NCBI GenBank assembly: GCA_963728165.1
Contig: CAVSIY010000006.1
Coordinates: forward strand, 434,001-498,000
Origin: Hyphomicrobium_A sp963728165
GTDB lineage: Bacteria; Pseudomonadota; Alphaproteobacteria; Rhizobiales; Hyphomicrobiaceae
Direction: 5' to 3'
Length of the DNA stretch: 64,000 nt
The position numbers and the translations under genes were made by a program. Of this stretch, positions 52,863 through 60,831 are shown piece after piece; position 1 is the stretch's first letter; each line of letters opens with the position of its first letter. Under the pieces are notes generated by a model. It ran no database searches. It had not been told where the DNA came from and worked only from the letters and a program-made list of their open reading frames with translations.

Positions 52863-54104
52863 TCAGGTGGTTTGGCTTGCGAGGCGATCGAGCGCGCGCG
52901 ACAGACGGTCGGCGCCCTCTGCGATCTCCTCGTCGGCGACGTTGAGGGGCGGCAGCAGGCGCACGACGTTGCCGCTGGCGCCGACGAGGAGCAGCCGCTC
53001 GGCCGCCGCCGCCTTGATGACGTCGGCCATCGGCACCTTGACCTTGAGCCCCGTCAGCAGACCCTGGCCGCGGACCTCCTCCACGAGATCGGGATGCCGG
53101 TCCTGCACGGCCGCGAGCGCCTGTTTCAGCCGCAGCGTCTTCTGGCGCACGGCCTCCAGGAAGCCCGGCTCGAGCACGGCGTCGAGCACGGCGTTGCCGA
53201 CCGCGGTGGCGAGCGGGTTGCCGCCGTAGGTCGAGCCGTGCGTGCCGGCCGTCATGCCCTTGGCGGCCTCCTCGGTCGCCAACAGCGCGCCCAGCGGAAA
53301 GCCGCCGCCGATGCCCTTGGCCACCGCCATCAGGTCCGGCGCAATCCCCGCCCATTCGTGCGCGAAAAGCTTGCCCGTGCGCCCCATGCCGCACTGCACT
53401 TCGTCGAGAACGAGCAGCAACCCGCGGCTGTCGCACAGCTCGCGCAATGCCGGGAGGAACTCGGGCGGGGGGACGTTGACGCCGCCCTCGCCCTGCACGG
53501 GCTCGATCATGACGGCGGCGGTCTCCGGCCCGATCGCCTGCTCGACGGCGGCAAGGTCGGCAAAGGGCACGTGATCGAAACCCTCAACCGGCGGCCCAAA
53601 GCCTTCCAGGTATCGCTCGTTGCCGGCAGCCGAGATGGTCGCCAGTGTGCGGCCGTGGAAGGCGCCTTCGAAAGTGATGATGCGCCAGCGCTCCGGCCGG
53701 CCGCCAACGTAGTGATAGCGCCGCGCCGCCTTGATGGCGGCCTCGCACGCCTCCGCGCCCGAATTGCAGAAGAAGACGCGGTCGGCGAAGGTCGCCGCGA
53801 CGAGCCGCTCAGCCAGCCGCTCCTGGCCGGCGACGCGATAGAGATTGGAGGTATGCCAGAGCTTCTGCGCCTGCTCGGTCAGTGCGGCGACGAGGTGCGG
53901 GTGCGCGTGACCCAGCACGTTCACGGCCACGCCCGAGGCAAAGTCGAGGTAGCGCTCGTTTGCGGCCGTCACCAGCCATGCGCCTTCGCCCCGCTCGAAG
54001 ACCAGGTCCTGGCGCGCATAGGTCGCCATCACGGCGGGCGAGGGCCCGGTTGTAGGGGCTGCGGCCTTGGTTTTGGGGTCCGAGGCCGCCAGGGATGCGG
54101 ACAT
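52863..54104 (-). CDS. argD: Acetylornithine aminotransferase
   Basis: A class III PLP aminotransferase of 413 residues that converts N-acetylglutamate semialdehyde to N-acetylornithine and may also serve succinyl-diaminopimelate synthesis. Motifs are LDFASGVAVNVLGH, FCNSGAEACEAAIKAAR, EPVQGEGGV, LVLDEVQCGMGRTG and the PLP lysine in MAVAKGIGGGFPLGA. ATG 54104 follows GAGGAACGGG. It is the head of argD-argF-hslO. A terminator-like hairpin lies just 40 bp upstream in its own leader. Confidence 0.96.
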   Translation of the reverse strand: MSASLAASDPKTKAAAPTTGPSPAVMATYARQDLVFERGEGAWLVTAANERYLDFASGVAVNVLGHAHPHLVAALTEQAQKLWHTSNLYRVAGQERLAERLVAATFADRVFFCNSGAEACEAAIKAARRYHYVGGRPERWRIITFEGAFHGRTLATISAAGNERYLEGFGPPVEGFDHVPFADLAAVEQAIGPETAAVMIEPVQGEGGVNVPPPEFLPALRELCDSRGLLLVLDEVQCGMGRTGKLFAHEWAGIAPDLMAVAKGIGGGFPLGALLATEEAAKGMTAGTHGSTYGGNPLATAVGNAVLDAVLEPGFLEAVRQKTLRLKQALAAVQDRHPDLVEEVRGQGLLTGLKVKVPMADVIKAAAAERLLLVGASGNVVRLLPPLNVADEEIAEGADRLSRALDRLASQTT

Positions 54105-54143
54105 CAGGCCCGTTCCTCTGCAGCGAACACTGGCTAGAAAATC

Positions 54144-54167
54144 AAAAAAGCCGCCTTCCGCGGCGGC
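54144..54167 (-). terminator. Terminator-like hairpin in the argD leader
   Basis: On the minus strand GCCGCC-GCGGAA-GGCGGC is followed directly by TTTTTT, 40 bp before the argD ATG. Since no gene on this strand ends upstream within 500 bp, a terminator here suggests attenuation of arginine operon transcription or the end of an unannotated small RNA or leader peptide. Confidence 0.6.
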
Positions 54168-54672
54168 CCTGGAACCCCTGTTGATACGCGCGCGCCCGGC
54201 CCCTGTCAACGCGAGGCGCGATCCAAAACCGCTCCCGCGTCCGCGGTTTGCGCAACCAGCCTCGCACGCGGGAGCGCACGCTCTTCACCCCTGTGGATGA
54301 GAATTGCCTGTTGCGAATATACCACCTCTCCCGCTCAATGCCGGCCCGGTCAGGTGCCTGTTCTTGTGGGCTCAAATCCGCCTGTTGTAGGTTTGCCCCG
54401 TCGGAGCAGCGAGGTCTCGCCCCTTGGTCGCGAGAGCTGTCATGAGTAGCCCGACGCGCCTTGGGCAGAGCCGTATGCCAGCCCGCGTGAAGGCGTACAC
54501 CTAGTCTCCGCGTCCCAGCAGTTCAGCGTTCACACACCGGTCAGGCCCGTTGGCTTTCCGCGTCGGTCGTCGCGTCTTCGCGTTGTCCGGCGCGCCTTCG
54601 TCGCCTGCACCGAACCTCAATTGGTGTGCGCTCGCATCTCGCGCGCGCCCCTGACGTTCAGGGAGCGAATTT
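54168..54672. other. Divergent intergenic region between argD and gcrA
   Basis: About 500 bp with divergent promoters expected. Visible structure: an inverted repeat AAACCGC...GCGGTTT near 54225-54250, and TGTGGATGA at about 54292 (one base from the DnaA-box complement TGTGGATAA). No GANTC methylation site was found. A minus frame of 77 codons (54142-54375), rich in Arg and ending in the hairpin, could be a leader peptide but lacks a convincing ribosome site. I see no tRNA or known RNA family. Confidence 0.4.
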
Positions 54673-55218
54673 ATGGCTTGGACAGACGAGCGCGTGGAGC
54701 TTCTGAAGAAGCTCTGGGGGGAAGGTCTGAGCGCTAGTCAGATCGCGGGGCGGCTCGGCAGCGTCACCCGCAATGCCGTCATCGGCAAGGTCCACAGACT
54801 TGGGCTTTCGGGCCGCGCCACCACCTCGCGCATGAAGAGCCACCGGCCGCGCCCGCGCATGGCGGCCAAACGCATGGCAAAGACCCGATTCTCGCCGCTG
54901 GGCAATCCGGCCTTCCGCGCGCTTTACGCCGAGGCGGAAGCCTACCAGCCCCCCGTGGAGGAGCTGGCCATTCCGATGAACGAGCGCAAGTACATCCAGA
55001 CACTGACCGAGTGCAGCTGCCGCTGGCCGATCGGCGATCCGCAAGCCGCCGACTTCCACTTCTGCGGCAAGACGAAGGTTCCAGGTCTTCCTTACTGCGA
55101 ATTTCATGCGCGACGTGCCTTCCAGCCGCCGCAGGCACGCCGCCGCGAGCGCGAGGTGGTCGAGCCCGTGATGTCGGGGTCCGCGGAGGTAGCGGCGAAC
55201 CCCAAGCAGACGGCCTGA
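54673..55218 (+). CDS. gcrA: GcrA cell-cycle transcriptional regulator
   Basis: A sigma70-associated activator of the alphaproteobacterial cell cycle that acts at CcrM-methylated promoters; 181 residues. The N-terminal helix-turn-helix starts with MAWTDERVELLKKLWGEG, followed by SASQIAGRLGSVTRNAVIGK, both diagnostic. A basic linker of about 60 residues leads to the C-terminal domain with CSCRWPIGDP, FCGK and GLPYCEFHARRAF (conserved Cys/His). ATG 54673 with GGGAG. It ends in a strong terminator, so it is a single-gene unit. Confidence 0.97.
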   Translation: MAWTDERVELLKKLWGEGLSASQIAGRLGSVTRNAVIGKVHRLGLSGRATTSRMKSHRPRPRMAAKRMAKTRFSPLGNPAFRALYAEAEAYQPPVEELAIPMNERKYIQTLTECSCRWPIGDPQAADFHFCGKTKVPGLPYCEFHARRAFQPPQARRREREVVEPVMSGSAEVAANPKQTA

Positions 55219-55241
55219 CGGGCGAGCCGCAACACCGGGGG

Positions 55242-55274
55242 GCCGGCACGCAAGCGAGCGTGCCGGCATTTTTT
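55242..55274 (+). terminator. Rho-independent terminator of gcrA
   Basis: GCCGGCACGC-AAGCGA-GCGTGCCGGC, a perfect 10-bp stem, followed by ATTTTTTT. Lies 24 bp after the gcrA stop and before convergent phoB. Confidence 0.93.
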
Positions 55275-55346
55275 TCGGCATCTTGCAGGGAACGTGTTGC
55301 AGGGAACGCGCCGGGGCTCGTCCAGCGCCACGCCGCAGCGTTGCGA

Positions 55347-56042
55347 TCAGGCGTCGGTGCGGTCGCCGAATACGTAGCCGGCCGAGCGCACTGTGCGGAT
55401 GGGATCGCGCTCGTTGCCGCGGATGAGCGCCTTGCGCAAGCGCCCGATGTGCACATCGACCGTGCGCTCGTCGACGAAAGCGTCGCGTCCCCACACGCCG
55501 TCCAAGAGCTGGGCCCGCGACAGGACGCGGCCCGAGCTTTCCATCAGAAACTCCAGGAGACGAAATTCCGTCGGCCCCAGACGCACCTGGCGCAGGCCGC
55601 GCGTCACCTTGTGGGCGGCGCGGTCGAGCTCGATGTCGCCGATCTTCAAGACCTCGGCCATGCGGTCGGGCGCGGTGCGCCGCAGAATCGCTTTGACGCG
55701 CGCCATCAGCTCGGGCAGCGAGAACGGCTTGACGACATAGTCGTCGGCGCCCGTCGACAGTCCGCGGATGCGGTCGGTCTCCTCGCCGCGCGCGGTCAGC
55801 ATGATGATGGGCACATTGCGCGAATCCGATTTGGAGCGCAGGCGCCGGCACAGCTCGATGCCGGAGACGCCCGGCAGCATCCAGTCGAGCACGACCAGAT
55901 CGGGCCGCTCCTCCTCAAGCAGGATCAGTGCCTCCTCGCCCGTCTCGGCATGAGCGACCCGAAAGCCTTCCAATTCGAAGTTGTAGCGGAGCATTTCCGC
56001 TAACGGCGATTCATCCTCGACAATCAGGACCTTGGCGGACAT
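55347..56042 (-). CDS. phoB: Phosphate regulon response regulator PhoB
   Basis: A 231-residue OmpR-class regulator. Receiver: acidic pair VEDE, phospho-Asp in VVLDWMLPG (about residue 54), LTARGEE and KPFS with the conserved Lys. The winged-helix output domain (GPTEFRLLEFLMESSGRVLSRAQLLDGVWG) carries the PhoB-typical VDVHIGRLRKAL. ATG 56042. It is last in the phoR-pst-phoU-phoB cluster and, with PhoR, should activate the pst genes when phosphate is scarce. Confidence 0.96.
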   Translation of the reverse strand: MSAKVLIVEDESPLAEMLRYNFELEGFRVAHAETGEEALILLEEERPDLVVLDWMLPGVSGIELCRRLRSKSDSRNVPIIMLTARGEETDRIRGLSTGADDYVVKPFSLPELMARVKAILRRTAPDRMAEVLKIGDIELDRAAHKVTRGLRQVRLGPTEFRLLEFLMESSGRVLSRAQLLDGVWGRDAFVDERTVDVHIGRLRKALIRGNERDPIRTVRSAGYVFGDRTDA

Positions 56043-56078
56043 TCCGTTAGCACAGCCTCCGTCTGCGTCCCGCTGTCA

Positions 56079-56789
56079 TCAGCCGCCCGAGATGAGAGTA
56101 GAGCTCGTCTGATCGTCCTTGGGTCGATCATCGGCGATGTTGAAGCCACGGACGAGGAAGTGCACGGTCTCGGCGATGTTGGTCGTGTGATCTCCGACCC
56201 GCTCCACGTTCTTGGCCCCAAACAACAAATGCGTGGAGATGCCGATGTTGCGCGGATCCTCCATCATGTAGGTGAGGAGTTCGCGGAACAGCGAGTTGTA
56301 CATGGCATCGATCTGCGCGTCGTTGCGCCATACGGCAAGCGCCTTGTCGGCATCGCGCTCCGCGTAGGCGTCGAGCACCTCTTTCAGCTGATGCAGCGCC
56401 AGCTCGACCATGTGGCGAATGCCGGACATGAGCGGCTTGGGGTGCGACTCATCGGCAATGGCGAGCGAGCGCTTGGCGATGTTCTTGGCGAGGTCGCCGA
56501 TGCGCTCCAGGTCCGTGGTGATGCGCAGCGCCCCCATGATGTGACGCAAGTCGTCGGCCATCGGCTGGCGCCGCGCCACCATGGAGATCACCTGCTCCTC
56601 GATCTCGCGCTCGAGGTTGTCGATCATGCGGTCGGCCATGACCACTTCCTCGGCAAGCTTAGGATCGCGCCGCTCCAGCGCATCGAGCGACTTGCCCAAC
56701 AGCTGCTCGGCGAGCCCACCCATCTGCGCGATCTTCTTGTCGAGCAGCGCCAGCTCTTCCTCATAGGATTTTACGGTGTGCTCGTTCAT
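56079..56789 (-). CDS. phoU: PhoU phosphate signalling protein
   Basis: A 236-residue protein of two three-helix PhoU domains with the metal-binding ERIGDLAKNIA and ERVGDHTTNIAE repeats. It represses PhoR when phosphate is ample by linking it to the Pst transporter. ATG 56789 follows AAGGAG; the open frame to 57476 belongs to another phase of pstB. It is 50 bp after pstB and 36 bp before phoB. Confidence 0.96.
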   Translation of the reverse strand: MNEHTVKSYEEELALLDKKIAQMGGLAEQLLGKSLDALERRDPKLAEEVVMADRMIDNLEREIEEQVISMVARRQPMADDLRHIMGALRITTDLERIGDLAKNIAKRSLAIADESHPKPLMSGIRHMVELALHQLKEVLDAYAERDADKALAVWRNDAQIDAMYNSLFRELLTYMMEDPRNIGISTHLLFGAKNVERVGDHTTNIAETVHFLVRGFNIADDRPKDDQTSSTLISGG

Positions 56790-56839
56790 GGGTTCTCCTT
56801 GCGCGCGCGTGCGGCCAAACGAGATCGGAAATCGTACCA

Positions 56840-57625
56840 TCAGCCGAACCGCCCGGTAATGTAATCCTGCGTCTGCTTCGCTTGGGGGCTCGTGAAGATC
56901 TTCGTGGTATCGTCGAACTCGATCAGCTCGCCAAGGTACATAAACGCGGTCTTCTGCGACACGCGGGCGGCCTGCTGCATATTGTGGGTGACGATCGCAA
57001 TGGTGTAGTCCTGCTTCAATTCGTCGATGAGCTCTTCGATGCGCGCCGTCGAAATCGGATCGAGCGCCGAGCACGGCTCGTCGAACAAGATGACGTCGGG
57101 TCGGATCGCTACCGTGCGCGCAATGCACAAGCGCTGTTGTTGGCCGCCCGAAAGGCTGAGGCCGCTGGCGTTTAGCTTGTCCTTGACCTCGCTCCAAATC
57201 GCCGCCTTGCGCAGGCATTGCTCCACGCGGTTGTCCAATTCCGATTTGGAGATCTTCTCGTAGAGCCTGACGCCGAATGCGATGTTGTCGTAGATCGTCA
57301 TCGGAAATGGTGTCGGCTTCTGAAAGACCATGCCGATGCGCGCGCGCAGCAAGTTGACGTCCTGCTTGGGCGAGAGAATGTTGTCGCCGTCGAGCAGCAC
57401 CTCGCCGTCGGCACGCTGGTTCGGATAAAGGTCGTACATGCGGTTGAGAACGCGCAAGAGGGTCGACTTGCCGCAACCCGAAGGGCCGATAAACGCCGTC
57501 ACCTGCCGCTCATAGAGCGGCAAATTGACATTCTTCAGCGCCAGGTTGTTGCCGTAATAGAAGTTGAGCTTCCTAACTGAAATCTTTTCCTTGAGCTTCG
57601 TTGGGCTGGTGTCCATGAGATTCAT
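56840..57625 (-). CDS. pstB: Phosphate ABC transporter ATP-binding protein
   Basis: A 261-residue PstB: Walker A GPSGCGKST, Q-loop VFQKPTPFPMTIYDNIAFG, signature LSGGQQQRLCIAR, and Walker B ILFDEPCSALDP. FNLY-type start region KLNFYYGNNLALKNVNL is characteristic. ATG 57625 overlaps the pstA stop as ATGA. It energises PstCA at the inner membrane. Confidence 0.97.
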   Translation of the reverse strand: MNLMDTSPTKLKEKISVRKLNFYYGNNLALKNVNLPLYERQVTAFIGPSGCGKSTLLRVLNRMYDLYPNQRADGEVLLDGDNILSPKQDVNLLRARIGMVFQKPTPFPMTIYDNIAFGVRLYEKISKSELDNRVEQCLRKAAIWSEVKDKLNASGLSLSGGQQQRLCIARTVAIRPDVILFDEPCSALDPISTARIEELIDELKQDYTIAIVTHNMQQAARVSQKTAFMYLGELIEFDDTTKIFTSPQAKQTQDYITGRFG

Positions 57626-58473
57626 TGCGAGGTCCTCGTCGAACTGAGCCAACGCGCTGCAATGCTGAGCGCAAGTACGGCGAATGTGATTATGAGTGCA
57701 CCCACCCATGCCAAACGCTGCCAGTCGGCGTAAGGGCTCAGTGCGAACTGGAAAATCACGACGGGAAGACTGGAAAATGGAGCGTTGAGATTTGTGCTCC
57801 AGAACTGATTGTTCAATGCCGTAAAGAGCAGTGGTGCCGTCTCGCCGCTCACGCGCGCTACCGCCAGCAATACACCGGTTATCATGCCGGACCGCGCGGC
57901 CTTGTAGGAGACTCTCTGAATCACGAGAGACCGGGGCATCCCGAGCGCCGAGGCGGCCTCGCGCAACGAGCCCGGAACAAGGAGCAGCATGTCCTCCGTG
58001 GTGCGGACCACGATGGGGATCACGAGCAGCGCCAGAGCGACGGCACCGGCATACCCGGAGAAGTGGCCCATCGGCGCCACCATGATCGTGTAGACGAACA
58101 GGCCCATGACGATCGACGGCGCGCTGAGCAGAATGTCGTTTATGAAGCGCACGACCGACGTCAGCTTGTTATAGCGTCCATACTCAGCCATGTAGGTGCC
58201 GGCCAGCATGCCGATCGGCGTGCCAATCGCCACGCCGATCCCCGTCATGATGAGACTGCCGACGATGGCGTTGAGCAAACCGCCGGCGCTTCCGGGCGGC
58301 GGCGTCATTTCGGTGAACACGCCGAGCGAGAGACCCGTGAAACCTTTGAAAACGAGCGTTCCGAGGATGATCGCGAGAATGCCTATGCCCGCCAAGGTTG
58401 CTGCCAAGCAGAGGACATTGTTCCTGGCGTTGCGCCGCTTGCGACGACCATAGCGCGCTTTATCGAGAGCCAT
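57622..58473 (-). CDS. pstA: Phosphate ABC transporter permease PstA
   Basis: A 283-residue permease with six spans and the binding-protein-dependent loop (GSLREAASALGMPRSLVIQRV, the EAA motif). An N-terminal basic leader precedes the first helix (VLCLAATLAGIGILAIILGTLV). ATG 58473, two or three bases after the pstC stop, and ATGA overlap with pstB. It pairs with PstC to form the phosphate channel. Confidence 0.96.
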   Translation of the reverse strand: MALDKARYGRRKRRNARNNVLCLAATLAGIGILAIILGTLVFKGFTGLSLGVFTEMTPPPGSAGGLLNAIVGSLIMTGIGVAIGTPIGMLAGTYMAEYGRYNKLTSVVRFINDILLSAPSIVMGLFVYTIMVAPMGHFSGYAGAVALALLVIPIVVRTTEDMLLLVPGSLREAASALGMPRSLVIQRVSYKAARSGMITGVLLAVARVSGETAPLLFTALNNQFWSTNLNAPFSSLPVVIFQFALSPYADWQRLAWVGALIITFAVLALSIAARWLSSTRTSQ

Positions 58474-58476
58474 CGC

Positions 58477-59472
58477 TCATTTCCCCGCTTTGTACTCTAG
58501 CCTCATCAACATCAGCCTGGCGGCGGCTAGCACGATGAATGTGATGAAGAAGAGAATGAGGCCAAGGGCGATCAGGGAGGACGTGTAAAGGTCGCCGACC
58601 GCCTCGGTAAACTCATTGGCGATCGTCGCCGAGATCGTGGTGCCTGGAGCGAGAATGGATCCGGAGATCCGGTGCGCATTGCCGATCACGAACGTCACGG
58701 CCATCGTCTCGCCGAGTGCGCGCCCCAGACCCAGCATCGCGCCGCCGATAATTCCCACGCGCGTGTAGGGAATGACGACGTTGCGCACGACCTCTGAGGT
58801 GGTGCAGCCAAGCCCGTAGGCCGACTCCTTGAGAACGATGGGCACCGTATCGAAGACGTCGCGGCTGATCGCCGTGATGAACGGCAAAACCATGATGGCC
58901 AGGATAAACGAGGCCGTCAGAATGCCGATGCCATAGGGCGGCCCCGCGAACAGCGTGGAGAGGATGGGGACGTTCGCAAAGGTGTTAATCAGGGCCGGCT
59001 GCAGCGTCTGCTGCAGGAAGGGGGCGAAGAAGAAGAGACCCCAAATGCCGTAAATGATGCTGGGAATGCCGGCGAGCAGCTCGATCGCGATCCCGATCGG
59101 GCGCCTCAAAAGCGGTGGGCACAGCTCGGTGAGGAACACGGCGATCCCCAGTCCGATCGGCACGGCGATGAGCATCGCCACGGCCGATGTCACGAGCGTC
59201 CCATAGATGGGCGCCAGCGCGCCGAATTTCTCTGTGACCGGATTCCAGGACTCCGTCACGATGAACGAAAAGCCGAAAGCGCGAAAGGCAGGTGCTGCGC
59301 CATCAATCAGGGAGATGAACACCGCCCCCAGAATGATGAGCACGCTCACCGCCGCACCGAGGGTCATCCCGCGGAAGATCGTATCGCCCCGCCGCAGCCT
59401 GACGAGCACCCCTGCCCGCTTAGCTTCGTCGTCTACCGACCGGGTAGGAAGGTGTAGCGTCACATCGACCAT
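58477..59472 (-). CDS. pstC: Phosphate ABC transporter permease PstC
   Basis: A 331-residue permease. The first span (AAVSVLIILGAVFISLI) is followed by a periplasmic loop (FSFIVTESWNPVTEKFGALAPIYGTL, a PstC signature) and five more spans. The EAA-type loop is VLKESAYGLGCTTSEVVRNVVIPY. ATG 59472; an in-frame start further out (59568) adds a leader without features. It lies 124 bp after pstS, the only larger gap in the operon. Confidence 0.95.
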   Translation of the reverse strand: MVDVTLHLPTRSVDDEAKRAGVLVRLRRGDTIFRGMTLGAAVSVLIILGAVFISLIDGAAPAFRAFGFSFIVTESWNPVTEKFGALAPIYGTLVTSAVAMLIAVPIGLGIAVFLTELCPPLLRRPIGIAIELLAGIPSIIYGIWGLFFFAPFLQQTLQPALINTFANVPILSTLFAGPPYGIGILTASFILAIMVLPFITAISRDVFDTVPIVLKESAYGLGCTTSEVVRNVVIPYTRVGIIGGAMLGLGRALGETMAVTFVIGNAHRISGSILAPGTTISATIANEFTEAVGDLYTSSLIALGLILFFITFIVLAAARLMLMRLEYKAGK

Positions 59473-59596
59473 TGTTGGCTCTAACGGGCTCTCAAGGCCT
59501 TTTATCGTTGCACGCGAGTTTAGGCGAGAGATTAAGCTTGACGGGGCGCGAACAGACGCTGTCCACACCCCGTCAGTGCTTGTCAGTCAGGGCCGC

Positions 59597-60646
59597 TTAG
59601 TTGCTGGCAAAGATCGGCTTGCCATCGGCGCCCTTGATGTCCTTGGCCCACATGGCCTCGACGCTCTTCACGACGTTGTCCGGCATCGCGATGTAGTCGA
59701 GCTCGTCAGCCATCTTGCCGCCGTTCTTGTAGGCCCAAGCGAAGAACTTGAGCCCCTCGCGAGAGGCGGCGGGGTCTGCGGGGGCCTTGTACATGAGGAT
59801 CCAGGTCGCGGCGGTCATCGGCCACGACTCGGCACCGGGCTGATTGGCAAGGATGACGCCATAGCCGGGAGCGCTGCTCCAGTCGGCATTGGCCGCAGCA
59901 GCGGCAAACGCCGCAGCGGTCGGCTTTACCGACTTTCCGTCCTTGTTGATCATGTCGGTGTGGGTCAGCTTGTTCTGCTTGGCGTAGGCGTACTCCACGT
60001 AGCCGATCGAGCCGGCCGTCTGGGCGACGTTGTTGGCAACGCCCTCATTGCCCTTGGCGCCGATGCCGACCGGCCACTCGAGCGACGTCTCGACGCCGAC
60101 CTTTTCCTTCCACTCGGGGCTGACGTCAGCGAGATAGTAGCTGAAATTGTAGGTGGTGCCCGATCCGTCCGAGCGATGCACGACCGCAATGGCGGCGGAC
60201 GGCAGCTTCACGTCCGGATTGAGCTTCTTGATCGCAGGGTCATCCCAGGTCTTGATCTTGCCGAGGAAGATCTCAGCAACGGTGGCGCCGTCGAGAACGA
60301 TCTCGCCGGGCTTGATGCCCGCGAGGTTCACGACCGGAACGATGCCGCCCATAACCATGGGGAACTGAGCCAGACCGGCTTCGTCAAGCTCTTTGCCCGG
60401 AAGCGGCTTGTCGGAGGCGCCGAAGGTGACGGTCTTGGCTTTGATCTGCTTGATGCCGCCGCCCGAGCCGATCGACTGATAGTTCAGACCGATCCCGGTC
60501 TCTTTCTTGTAGGCGTCAGCCCATTTTGCGTAGATGGGGTAAGGAAACGTTGCACCTGCTCCGGAGATGTCCGCAGCGGCGACTGGTTGCGACACGGCAA
60601 CGCCTGCGACGGCCGCCGCCGCCAAGGCGATAAACTTGGTGCTCAC
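59597..60646 (-). CDS. pstS: Phosphate-binding periplasmic protein PstS
   Basis: A 349-residue periplasmic receptor with signal peptide MSTKFIALAAAAVAGVAVSQPVAAA. Phosphate-binding motifs are ISGAGATFPYPIYAKW, SIGSGGGIKQI, TFGASDKPL, VVHRSDGSGTTYNFS and GSIGYVEYAYA. ATG 60646 with a GGAG-type site. It is the first and probably most expressed pst gene, with its own promoter region of about 185 bp after phoR. Confidence 0.97.
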   Translation of the reverse strand: MSTKFIALAAAAVAGVAVSQPVAAADISGAGATFPYPIYAKWADAYKKETGIGLNYQSIGSGGGIKQIKAKTVTFGASDKPLPGKELDEAGLAQFPMVMGGIVPVVNLAGIKPGEIVLDGATVAEIFLGKIKTWDDPAIKKLNPDVKLPSAAIAVVHRSDGSGTTYNFSYYLADVSPEWKEKVGVETSLEWPVGIGAKGNEGVANNVAQTAGSIGYVEYAYAKQNKLTHTDMINKDGKSVKPTAAAFAAAAANADWSSAPGYGVILANQPGAESWPMTAATWILMYKAPADPAASREGLKFFAWAYKNGGKMADELDYIAMPDNVVKSVEAMWAKDIKGADGKPIFASN

Positions 60647-60754
60647 GCTGGTCTCCTGATGCTGGAGGTAAAAAGACGAGGGGCTGTTCGTTGTGCCTCA
60701 AATAGACCCCCGCCTCGGCGCCTCGCGCCGACGGCCCCTTGATAGACCAGCGCA

Positions 60755-60772
60755 ACTACGTTTTCGTGACAG
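60755..60772 (-). promoter_or_regulatory. Putative PhoB box upstream of pstS
   Basis: Reading the minus strand, CTGTCAC (60772-60766) followed after 4 bases by ACGTAGT resembles one good and one poor copy of the CTGTCAT half-site pair used by PhoB, 109-126 bp before the pstS ATG. The first half is convincing, the second is degenerate. Confidence 0.4.
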
Positions 60773-60831
60773 GTTAATACATTGAAAGGGCGGGCCTTAT
60801 GCAGGAAGCGCCCAAATAGAGAGAAATTCTG

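Noticed and set aside
54292..54300. TGTGGATGA as a DnaA box before gcrA
   Set aside because: One mismatch to the consensus and single; 370 bp from the gcrA start. Too weak to list as a site.
54168..54672. 6S, SRP or other structural RNA in the argD-gcrA gap
   Set aside because: No conserved core of 6S, 4.5S, tmRNA or RNase P RNA could be found by eye.
56790..57476. N-terminal extension of phoU over pstB
   Set aside because: That part overlaps pstB in another phase and has no homology to PhoU; the AAGGAG and ATG at 56789 fit the family start.
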